Of a stretch of DNA of 32,348 nucleotides, positions 25,435-32,348 are shown piece by piece. The notes beneath the pieces are model-generated. The model saw only the letters and a list, made by a program, of their open reading frames with translations, made no database searches and was not told the DNA's origin. The position numbers and the translations under genes were made by a program. The DNA comes from Planctomycetaceae bacterium (GTDB lineage: Bacteria; Planctomycetota; Planctomycetia; Pirellulales; Pirellulaceae), in NCBI GenBank assembly GCA_002709225.1, contig PAQH01000078.1:1-32348 (forward strand). Reading direction: 5' to 3'. Numbering within the stretch: position 1 is the first letter of the stretch; each line of letters starts with the position of its first letter.

Positions 25435-27528
25435 TCATCCACTCTGCTCGGTTCGGCTACGATTGTCCACCGAACGGTGAGGTTGAGTGGGATCCAAAGT
25501 CGCATCCGTGCCAGGAACGATCACAGGCCCGGGTGAAGTCCTTTCGATAATCTCTCGAAGTTCCGCGGCGCCAATCGACTCCACTTCGATGAGTCGCGTT
25601 GTTACTGCGATAAGCGCCTCATAACGCACCTCGAGAATATGCCGTACCTGCTCGATCGCCTCGTCGATGATGCGTTTTACCTCATTATCAATTTCACGCG
25701 AAGTTTGTTCACTGTAGTGTCGAGAGGAGCCCTCTTCCTGCCCCACAGGAAGAAATGCGGAGCTACTCGACGCCCGATAATTGACACGACCCAAATCGCT
25801 CATGCCATATTCCATCACCATGCGGCGCGCTATATCTGTCGCTCTTTCGAGGTCGTTTTGCGCCCCTGAAGAAATGTCGCGATAGACAATCTCCTCGGTA
25901 ATCGTACCCGCCAGCAGAATCTGAATTTGGCTCTCTAGCTCCAGCTTGGTCACCAGAAAACGATCGTCTTCCGGACGTTGCAGCGTATACCCCAGCGCTG
26001 CCACCCCGCGAGGAATAATCGAGACTTTGTGTACAGGATCTGTGTTCGGCAAACTAAAAGCGACAAGTGCATGACCACTTTCATGGTATGCGACTCGTTC
26101 CTTTTCTTCGCGTCTCATCACGCGCTGTTTTTTCTCCAAACCTGCCGTCACACGCTCAACACCCTCGTTGAATTCATGAATTCCAACAAAGTCTTTTTCA
26201 TTGCGTGCCGCCAGCAACGCAGCCTCATTAACCAGATTAGCCAGATCGGCTCCAACAAAACCTGGAGTAATCCCGGCCACCTCCTTCAAATCAATTGAGT
26301 TATCAAGCTTCACATTCTTGACGTGAACCTTGAGTATCTCTTCTCGTCCCTGAATATCGGGGCGGTCGACAAGTACATGACGATCAAATCGGCCAGGTCG
26401 CAGTAGAGCCTGATCCAAGGTCTCAGGGCGGTTGGTCGCAGCCATGACAATTACTGCCGCGTTGGAATCAAAACCATCCATTTCTACTAACAGTGCATTC
26501 AATGTCTGCTCGCGCTCGTCGTGCCCGCCAATCATCCCAGCACCACGACTTTTCCCCAACGCATCCAATTCATCGATAAAAATAATACAGGGAGCTTTCG
26601 ATTCCGCCTGCTGGAACATATCGCGCACACGGGCCGCCCCCACGCCTACAAACATCTCCACAAAGTCACTTCCAGATAGACTGTAGAATGGCACTCCCGC
26701 TTCCCCAGCGATTGCTTTGGCCAGTAGCGTTTTACCTGTCCCTGGCGGCCCCACTAACAAAACACCTTTGGGAATTCTTCCACCAAGGCGCTGGTACTTT
26801 TCCGGAGACTGTAAAAAGTCGACCAGCTCTCGAACTTCTTCTACTGCTTCATTGATGCCAGCCACATCGTCAAAAGTTACACCCAGGTCCTCCATCGCGT
26901 AGAGCTTTCCACGACTACGGCCAAACTGCATGGGCGATCCAGCTCCACCAATCCGGCGCAACATCAAGATCAGGAAGACCAGCAAAATGAGCGAGAAAAA
27001 CAACACCGGCGCCCAAGCCCTCCAGGGGCTCGTCGGCACATTACGGTAATCAATGTTGTTAGTGCTAAGTAATTCCTGAAGCCGCTCCTTCCATGCCTCG
27101 GACTCTCCCAACTGTGTACGAAAATTCTCTGTTCGGGGCGCAGAAGTCTCGGGGTGCAGGGTTCGCATTTGTAGCGATCCACGCACCTCCGTCGGAGAGA
27201 CCTCAAGACTTGATAGTCGGCTGTATTCGATCGTGAACGTCTGGCCATTCCGTTGTTCGGAGATCTCTAACTTGCCTGGATACGGCTCACCCGTCGCTGG
27301 GTTCAAAGCAAGTTCACCAGTGTTTTCCGAGTGTAACGACTTGAATTTGCTTGCCTGGAGCAATTGTTGCAGTACAGGGAAAGCGACTTCGTGGCGATGC
27401 TGATTGATCAACAAAACGGCAACAAGTACCACACCGACACCCGCAATCCCGGCATACAAAAGGAAATTCGGTCCCCCTGTCCCTTTCGGGTCATGGGACT
27501 TGCGTGTGGGGCCGTCATCTTGCTTCAT
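25435..27528 (-). CDS. ftsH: ATP-dependent zinc metalloprotease FtsH
   Basis: From ATG 27528 the protein has 697 residues; a TTG at 27549 is also open. FtsH is a membrane-anchored hexameric AAA+ protease that removes damaged membrane proteins and regulators. Helix 1 is about 21-43 ([20 protein letters not shown]), followed by a periplasmic domain and helix 2 at about 173-191. The AAA+ module has Walker A GPPGTGKT (260-267), Walker [10 protein letters not shown] (315-323) and the second region of homology [20 protein letters not shown]. The peptidase has HESGH (482-486) and a likely third zinc ligand Asp near 559 ([10 protein letters not shown]). The C-terminus is short and hydrophilic. A TATAAT box lies about 165 nt upstream. 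Confidence 0.96.
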   Translation of the reverse strand: MKQDDGPTRKSHDPKGTGGPNFLLYAGIAGVGVVLVAVLLINQHRHEVAFPVLQQLLQASKFKSLHSENTGELALNPATGEPYPGKLEISEQRNGQTFTIEYSRLSSLEVSPTEVRGSLQMRTLHPETSAPRTENFRTQLGESEAWKERLQELLSTNNIDYRNVPTSPWRAWAPVLFFSLILLVFLILMLRRIGGAGSPMQFGRSRGKLYAMEDLGVTFDDVAGINEAVEEVRELVDFLQSPEKYQRLGGRIPKGVLLVGPPGTGKTLLAKAIAGEAGVPFYSLSGSDFVEMFVGVGAARVRDMFQQAESKAPCIIFIDELDALGKSRGAGMIGGHDEREQTLNALLVEMDGFDSNAAVIVMAATNRPETLDQALLRPGRFDRHVLVDRPDIQGREEILKVHVKNVKLDNSIDLKEVAGITPGFVGADLANLVNEAALLAARNEKDFVGIHEFNEGVERVTAGLEKKQRVMRREEKERVAYHESGHALVAFSLPNTDPVHKVSIIPRGVAALGYTLQRPEDDRFLVTKLELESQIQILLAGTITEEIVYRDISSGAQNDLERATDIARRMVMEYGMSDLGRVNYRASSSSAFLPVGQEEGSSRHYSEQTSREIDNEVKRIIDEAIEQVRHILEVRYEALIAVTTRLIEVESIGAAELREIIERTSPGPVIVPGTDATLDPTQPHRSVDNRSRTEQSG

Positions 27529-27930
27529 CACAATGCACCCTGAAGACAAACAAGCGAGGGTTCACTTTTGCACATGCACCGTCTGGGTGGAACATCATCG
27601 AAAATGGGGCTTTTCCAAACACCCAAGCGATCGCCGATTCGAGAACCCTATGACAAACAGGCAGAATCAAAACGCCCCAGTACTAGTCAGTCTATTATAC
27701 AACCCGCCCGCCCTGGAACAGGCTCGCCGAGGATCAGCCTTGTCGGCATAAAAAACCGCACCTAGAATGCCGGAAGAATCCTCAAGATCCTGACATGATT
27801 TCCTTCTCACTTCCAGATTTCTATATGTTCCACAGCTCGGGGGGGACATCTCTATGACGAGCTTGCTGGAAAGAGGCCCGTTCTTGTACTTGGGCGCATT
27901 TCGCATGACCGACGCAGGTGTGTCCTGGAC
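27529..27930. other. Divergent ftsH/dxr intergenic region, no gene
   Basis: These 402 bp hold the leaders and promoters of ftsH (minus) and dxr (plus). Apart from the TATAAT at 27694-27699 I found no RNA gene, repeat or terminator. The open frames crossing it overlap dxr or ftsH and look non-coding. Confidence 0.45.
27694..27699 (-). promoter_or_regulatory. Possible -10 box (TATAAT) for ftsH
   Basis: Read on the minus strand this is a perfect TATAAT, about 165 nt before the ftsH ATG. The region 16-18 bp further upstream is GC-rich, with no good -35 hexamer, so the call rests on the -10 alone. Confidence 0.3.
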
Positions 27931-29094
27931 ATGACCTTCGCTAGCCGCAATCTCGCCATTCTCGGTGCTTCTGGGAGCATCGGACGTAGCACGCTCGACG
28001 TCGTCGCAGCGAGCGAAGGCCGATTCCAGATATTCGGTCTTACCGCGCATCGTCAGCTTGAAGAGATTGTTCAACAGACGCGCTGCTTCGTTCCGCAGAT
28101 AATCGTCGGCACAGATCCGGACGCAGCCGCTGCTTTTGACACCTCAACCCTTCACAAACAGACCAAATTACTCAAGGGCGCTGAGGGGATTCAAGAACTG
28201 GTCACCGATCCGCAAGTGGATATTGTCGTCGCAGCGATTGTGGGTAGCGCTGGGTTGACCGGTACCTGGCAGGCCGTTGACGCAGGCAAGACTGTCGCGT
28301 TAGCCAACAAAGAGTCTCTCGTCATGGGAGGGCCACTGCTGATGGACCTAGCTGCTGACAAGGGGGCGACCATCCTCCCCATTGACAGTGAACATAGTGC
28401 GGTGTTTCAAGCATTACAGGCAGGTCGACAGAGTGAAGTGCAACGGATAATTCTGACCGCCAGTGGTGGGCCATTTCGAAATTTTTCCCAGGATGATCTG
28501 GAAAAAGCAACGGTAGCACAAGCGCTCAACCACCCCACTTGGAAAATGGGACCAAAAATTACTGTCGACTCCGCCACTATGATGAACAAGGCGCTTGAAA
28601 TCATCGAAGCCCGTTGGCTCTTTGATCTTCCAACCGACAAGATTGAAGTCGTCATACATCCACAGTCTATTGTGCATTCACTCGTCGAATTCATCGATGG
28701 TTCGATTGTCGCTCAACTCAGTCCTCCTGATATGCGTCTACCGATCCAATACGCACTTTCCTATCCCAATCGGACCCAGGGTTCTGCAGATCGCCTAGAC
28801 CTGAGACAATCTCTACAGTTGGATTTTCATCCCCCGGACCTTGATCGTTTTCCCGCACTGTCACTCGGGCTTGAAGTCGCCCAGGCAGGCGGTACCGCAG
28901 GTGCGGTTCTAAATGCCGCAAATGAATCTGCCGTAAACTATTTCCTGGACGGCAAGTTACGGTTCACCGAGATTGTCTCGGCTTGCCGCGATGTACTTGA
29001 AAAACACACCTTTGACGCCAATCCATCGCTCGAAGCTCTACTGAAAATCGATGCCTGGGCACGCGAGGAGATCACGAAGTGGGTCAGTACCTGA
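27931..29094 (+). CDS. dxr: 1-deoxy-D-xylulose 5-phosphate reductoisomerase
   Basis: A 387-residue Dxr, usual length. It converts DXP to MEP with NADPH, the committed step of the non-mevalonate isoprenoid pathway in the cytoplasm. The N-terminal NADPH-binding motif is LAILGASGSIGRSTLDVV (8-25). Others are VALANKESLVMGG, the metal- and substrate-binding PIDSEHSAVFQAL, LTASGGPFR, NHPTWKMGPKITVDSATMMNKALEIIEARWLF, IHPQSIVHSLVEF, and GTAGAVLNAANESAVNYFL near the C-terminus. Its last 16 nt overlap the start of rseP, so the two are translationally coupled, a common arrangement. Confidence 0.98.
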   Translation: MTFASRNLAILGASGSIGRSTLDVVAASEGRFQIFGLTAHRQLEEIVQQTRCFVPQIIVGTDPDAAAAFDTSTLHKQTKLLKGAEGIQELVTDPQVDIVVAAIVGSAGLTGTWQAVDAGKTVALANKESLVMGGPLLMDLAADKGATILPIDSEHSAVFQALQAGRQSEVQRIILTASGGPFRNFSQDDLEKATVAQALNHPTWKMGPKITVDSATMMNKALEIIEARWLFDLPTDKIEVVIHPQSIVHSLVEFIDGSIVAQLSPPDMRLPIQYALSYPNRTQGSADRLDLRQSLQLDFHPPDLDRFPALSLGLEVAQAGGTAGAVLNAANESAVNYFLDGKLRFTEIVSACRDVLEKHTFDANPSLEALLKIDAWAREEITKWVST

Positions 29095-31238
29095 TTGCCG
29101 AATCACAATCATTCCTTTCCATTTTGAGCACGGTATGGGTCGTGCTCAAAGCCGCAATTGGTCTTGGCTTCGTGATTTTTGTCCACGAGCTTGGTCACTT
29201 CGCGGTGGCGAAACTATGCGGCGTCAAATGCGAAAAATTCTACGTAGGATTTGACGTCCCCCTCGGCTTTGGTCCAATTCGCCTGCCGCGAACCCTGGGA
29301 AAATTTACCTGGGGTGAAACGGAATATGGCATCGGCATCATTCCGCTAGGAGGCTATGTCAAGATGCTGGGTCAAGACGACAATCCCGTCAATGCTCAAA
29401 AAGAGGCGGAACGAATCAAGCAGAGTCAAGTCGCTCCACCAGCCGACGCTACAACCGATGGGAATTCAGCCACAAAAAATGCCCACGCAACTCAATTCGA
29501 CGAAATCGACCCACGCAGCTACCCCGCACAACCAGTCCTGGCACGTATGTGCATCATTTCTGCGGGTGTGATTATGAACGTGATCTCGGGCGCAGTCTTT
29601 GCAGCAATTGCCTACCGCTCTGGTGTCCAAATTACACCTTGTGAAATCAACGGTACATCGGCTGGATCACCAGCGTGGAGAGCGGGACTGCAACCAGGTG
29701 ACAAATTCATCCAGATTGGCAAAGACGGCAAACGCGACGAGTTCTTGCGATGGACCTGGGACCTCAACCAACAAGTGGTCACCCAGGGCCTTCAAAAAGA
29801 ACGATCGCCTCTTGATTTGTTCATCCGACGCGGCAGCAACGAACAGTGGTATGCGATTACGCCGCAAGGTCCAGCCAAGGCAGGGGGGATACCCATGCCT
29901 ACCCTGGGTGTCTTTGGACCTCTTTCGACAAAACTAGGCTCGCCTCCCATGTGGAGCCACGACGATTCCAGTTCCAATCGTTTTCGTCCGGGCGATTCGA
30001 TTATTGGTTTCGAAGATGAGATGTTGCCAGTCGACGAGGCGACTAAACAAATCAAGCTTCATGAACTGGTGTCCCGGATGCAGGCTCGGTTCGACCAACC
30101 TGTCAATCTCATTGTCCGTCGCCAGAATAAAAACGGCGATAGTTCAGAAGAGACGATCGTGTTGCCACCGCGACGTCTACGACACCTGGGACTAGAAATG
30201 CAGATTGGTCCAGTCGTAAATGTGCGCAAGGACTCGCCTGCGGAACAGGCGGGATTCGCGCAGGGCGACGTAATTCTGGAAGTCGACGGAAAACTCATTG
30301 GTGATCCGATTACGTTACCGCAACGCGTCGCTAAGATGAACAAAGAGACATTGCTTTTCAAAGTCAAACGCGCAGATCAGGAAACCGTTGCAGAATTAGA
30401 GGTCACGCTACCAGCGGATAGGCAACCAACTTTCGCCAATGGAGATTATCAATCACTGGAAATCGTTGGCGTAGCTTATTCCGTTTCCACAATTGTTGCC
30501 AAAGTGACCGACAACAGCAAAGCGGAAGAACAGAACATACGCCCCGGCGATGAGGTTGTACAAATGGCGTACGTCGCGACCGGTGCCGCAAAGCAAGCTG
30601 CCGAACTCAGTTTCGGCAAGGCCTGGAACGAACCGGTTACACTGGGCGCGGCTGGCCGCAACTGGAGCGATGTTAACCACCGAGTCCAAAGAATGATTGA
30701 CGGCGTTGATGTGCGGTTGACCATTCTACGATCAGGCTCAGAGCATACGGCAACCCTCTCAGCAATGGAATCTGATGTAGCCTGGGACACCGGGACGCGA
30801 GGTCTTTTTCCACTTCCATTTCAGCGCGTACACACAGCTGCGTCATGGGTAGAGGCCACGAAGCTCAGCATCCGCGAAATTAAGGAGCGAGGAACGCAAG
30901 TTTTCCAATTTCTCGGGTTACTGGGCACCGGACAGCTCTCTCCCAAACAACTGGGAGGCCCTGTTGCGATCGCCCGCATGGCCGGCTCGGAGGCATCTCG
31001 CGGAATTCCGAGCCTGCTCCTCTTCTTGACATTCCTGAGCGTCAACCTGGCCATCCTGAACTTCCTGCCTATCCCCGCATTAGATGGTGGACACATGGTT
31101 TTTCTGAGCTGGGAAATGCTGACCGGAAAACCTCCCAACGAACGCCTGCAAATGACTCTCACATTAGTCAGCGTCGGCTGCTTGCTGATGCTTATGCTGT
31201 TTGTTATTAGCAACGACATCGTCCGGATGTTTTTCTAA
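29079..31238 (+). CDS. rseP: RseP-type site-2 protease with several PDZ-like domains
   Basis: A 719-residue intramembrane zinc metalloprotease (M50), longer than the roughly 450 of E. coli RseP. Site-2 proteases cut membrane anchors of regulators such as anti-sigma factors. HELGH (36-40) in the first helix and the NFLPIPALDGG motif (Asp669) in a late helix form the active site. A polar insertion (about 103-145) follows GGYVKMLGQDD. PDZ-like modules are visible around 185-260 (WRAGLQPGDKFIQI), 365-445 (DSPAEQAGFAQGDVILEVDG) and 460-560 (EEQNIRPGDEVVQM). A possible partial one is near 300 (NRFRPGDSIIGF). The GTG start at 29079 lies inside the end of dxr and has GAGGAG about 9 nt upstream. Confidence 0.95.
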   Translation: MGQYLIAESQSFLSILSTVWVVLKAAIGLGFVIFVHELGHFAVAKLCGVKCEKFYVGFDVPLGFGPIRLPRTLGKFTWGETEYGIGIIPLGGYVKMLGQDDNPVNAQKEAERIKQSQVAPPADATTDGNSATKNAHATQFDEIDPRSYPAQPVLARMCIISAGVIMNVISGAVFAAIAYRSGVQITPCEINGTSAGSPAWRAGLQPGDKFIQIGKDGKRDEFLRWTWDLNQQVVTQGLQKERSPLDLFIRRGSNEQWYAITPQGPAKAGGIPMPTLGVFGPLSTKLGSPPMWSHDDSSSNRFRPGDSIIGFEDEMLPVDEATKQIKLHELVSRMQARFDQPVNLIVRRQNKNGDSSEETIVLPPRRLRHLGLEMQIGPVVNVRKDSPAEQAGFAQGDVILEVDGKLIGDPITLPQRVAKMNKETLLFKVKRADQETVAELEVTLPADRQPTFANGDYQSLEIVGVAYSVSTIVAKVTDNSKAEEQNIRPGDEVVQMAYVATGAAKQAAELSFGKAWNEPVTLGAAGRNWSDVNHRVQRMIDGVDVRLTILRSGSEHTATLSAMESDVAWDTGTRGLFPLPFQRVHTAASWVEATKLSIREIKERGTQVFQFLGLLGTGQLSPKQLGGPVAIARMAGSEASRGIPSLLLFLTFLSVNLAILNFLPIPALDGGHMVFLSWEMLTGKPPNERLQMTLTLVSVGCLLMLMLFVISNDIVRMFF

Positions 31239-31327
31239 CACCAGCATCCTATTGCCAAGTACGCTTTTGGAGCTTTTTTCAATCGACGTCAACCTGCATT
31301 GAAACCTGATAAACAGCGATCGGGGTA

Positions 31328-32113
31328 ATGTTCCGACAATGCAAGGCGGTCCTTTTCGATGCCGTAGGGACCTTGATCTACCCGCAGCCGTCAGTTGCCC
31401 AGGCCTATTTTCTGGCAGGTCGTCAATTTGGGTCGAAATTGACGGTCGACTCCATTGAGGACCGTTTCCGCAACGCGCTCTGCAAACAGGATCAAGCAGA
31501 CCAACTGAAATACGAAGGCACTGGCAGCCGAAAATCAGAGTTGGCGGTAGACCAAACGCTTCCAGATCCAGTGACTAAAGAACACACCATCCGTTTGGAA
31601 CGACACCCTACCAGCCAGGTACGCGAACAAGATCGATGGCGCACTATCATCCGCGAGGTCTTTGACGATGTGCAACAGCCGGAAGGCGACCTTTTCTCCT
31701 ATTTGTGGACCCATTTTAGTGACAGCCGCAACTGGTCTTTGTACGACGACGTACAAGTAACCTGGCAACATTTGGCCGCCTCTGAACTACGGTTGGGAAT
31801 CGCTTCTAACTTCGATAACAGGCTCTTGACAATCTGCCAAAACCTGACGCCGCTCGACCAAACGCGGGACGTTTTTTGTTCGTCTGAAGTAGGTTTCCCC
31901 AAACCAAGCCCACACTTTTTTCAAGAAGTTGCGGCTCGAATGCAATTGCACCCGTCTGAGATACTAATGGTAGGCGATGATCGGGAAAACGACCTTACGG
32001 GAGCACTCACGGCGGGGTGGCAAGGCCTGCATCTGAAGCGAGACACTATAGGGACGGAGACTAACACCATCACCTCGCTCGAAGATTTGCTAGTGCTGCT
32101 AGCACCAGACTGA
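31328..32113 (+). CDS. HAD-superfamily hydrolase (subfamily IA)
   Basis: A 261-residue HAD protein. Motif I reads LFDAVGTLIY: the nucleophile Asp11 is present, but the usual second Asp (D-x-D) is Val13, a variation seen in the HDHD3/REG-2-like group. Motif II is GIASNF (Ser), the motif III Lys lies in GFPKPSPHFF, and motif IV is MVGDDRENDLTGALTAG, carrying both Asp. The cap region (about 20-140) contains a polar segment that may be disordered. Family members are phosphatases or dehalogenases; without the general acid Asp the activity may be altered. It lies between rseP and lpxD, but no function in envelope assembly can be read from it. Confidence 0.85.
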   Translation: MFRQCKAVLFDAVGTLIYPQPSVAQAYFLAGRQFGSKLTVDSIEDRFRNALCKQDQADQLKYEGTGSRKSELAVDQTLPDPVTKEHTIRLERHPTSQVREQDRWRTIIREVFDDVQQPEGDLFSYLWTHFSDSRNWSLYDDVQVTWQHLAASELRLGIASNFDNRLLTICQNLTPLDQTRDVFCSSEVGFPKPSPHFFQEVAARMQLHPSEILMVGDDRENDLTGALTAGWQGLHLKRDTIGTETNTITSLEDLLVLLAPD

Positions 32114-32251
32114 AGATTACGGCCGCGAACCAACGCTATTGGTGCTTTATCAGCGCATCGACTATTATCCTCCACCTTGGTGATTATGGCCCTTCAGCGT
32201 CCAGGTCACACGAACGGACGCGCGCGGTTTTATTCCAGCAGGAGATCATCT

Positions 32252-32348
32252 GTGTCCCTTACGCTCGGTGAAATCGCCCGCATGGTCGACGGGCAATTGG
32301 CCGGCAACCCCGAAATTTCCGTAGACGGTGCTGCCATCATTCGGGACG
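32252..32348 (+). CDS. lpxD: LpxD, UDP-3-O-acylglucosamine N-acyltransferase, N-terminal start only
   Basis: Only the first 32 codons are in the window. The GTG start has AGGAGA about 8 nt upstream. The N-terminal sequence (LTLGEIARMVDGQLAGNPEISVDGAAIIRD) matches the uridine-binding domain of LpxD, which adds the second acyl chain in lipid A synthesis. The neighbours dxr and rseP fit an envelope-biogenesis cluster. The hexapeptide-repeat acyltransferase domain lies beyond the window, so the call rests on this short stretch. Confidence 0.82.
   Translation, partial: MSLTLGEIARMVDGQLAGNPEISVDGAAIIRD

Noticed and set aside
27667..28074. Minus-strand open frame of 135 codons between ftsH and dxr
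   Set aside because: It overlaps the conserved dxr N-terminus on the opposite strand and has no motif.
32088..32104. Hairpin TGCTAG/CTAGCA at the end of the HAD gene as a terminator
   Set aside because: It lies inside the coding sequence, is only 6 bp long and has no T-run.

Overview
The window looks like part of the chromosome of a planctomycete, probably of the Pirellula/Rhodopirellula type. The main evidence is a set of protein families that are nearly confined to or strongly expanded in that phylum: a giant PSCyt1–DUF1549–LamG–DUF1553 'planctomycetal cytochrome' protein, a BBP7 beta-barrel porin, a secreted protein with two PPC domains, and a DUF3179 lipoprotein. lpxD (start only), dxr, ftsH and a site-2 protease fit a Gram-negative-type envelope. 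I saw no rRNA, tRNA or CRISPR array.

Layout. 1-1861: a Gfo/Idh/MocA oxidoreductase (minus, cut by the left edge) diverges from an NRDE/TANGO2-like protein. 1959-3232: a complete IS3-family element with 13-bp terminal inverted repeats, a CGGT target duplication, and OrfA/OrfB joined by an AAAAG frameshift site. It sits between two convergent genes and breaks neither. 3262-4344: an opine-dehydrogenase-family enzyme (minus). 4671-15730: a same-strand series of envelope and secreted proteins (PPC protein, BBP7 porin, DUF3179 lipoprotein, planctomycetal cytochrome) ending in an unusually long sodium:solute symporter. 15931-20276: an M24 Xaa-Pro peptidase, accB, accC and a GT4 glycosyltransferase. 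The peptidase is preceded by a 10-bp tandem repeat array. 20423-21349: rsmH. 21375-27528: a minus-strand block with two planctomycete-type hypothetical proteins (one with a TRASH/YHS-like cysteine cluster), a FIST-domain sensor, a polytopic GT-C-like membrane protein and ftsH. 27931-32348: dxr overlapping rseP, a HAD hydrolase, and the start of lpxD, a set for isoprenoid and outer-membrane biogenesis.

The most interesting signal is in the DUF3179 gene (8627-9772). Its reading frame is intact end to end except for one in-frame TGA, placed where the family has the first Cys of its Y-C-x-x-C motif. The codons after the TGA form a perfect 7-bp stem with a 4-nt loop beginning with G, about 22 nt downstream, which is the geometry of a bacterial SECIS element. 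The gene is therefore either a candidate selenoprotein with a UxxC redox motif or a very recent nonsense mutant. The open downstream frame and the hairpin favour the first reading, but the window alone cannot settle it.

Other points worth a look are the 10-bp minisatellite before the peptidase start, intercistronic hairpins at accB/accC, before the symporter and before rsmH, a roughly 170-residue non-membrane insertion in the symporter, a site-2 protease with extra PDZ-like modules, and a beta-barrel-like domain fused to a metal-binding cysteine cluster.
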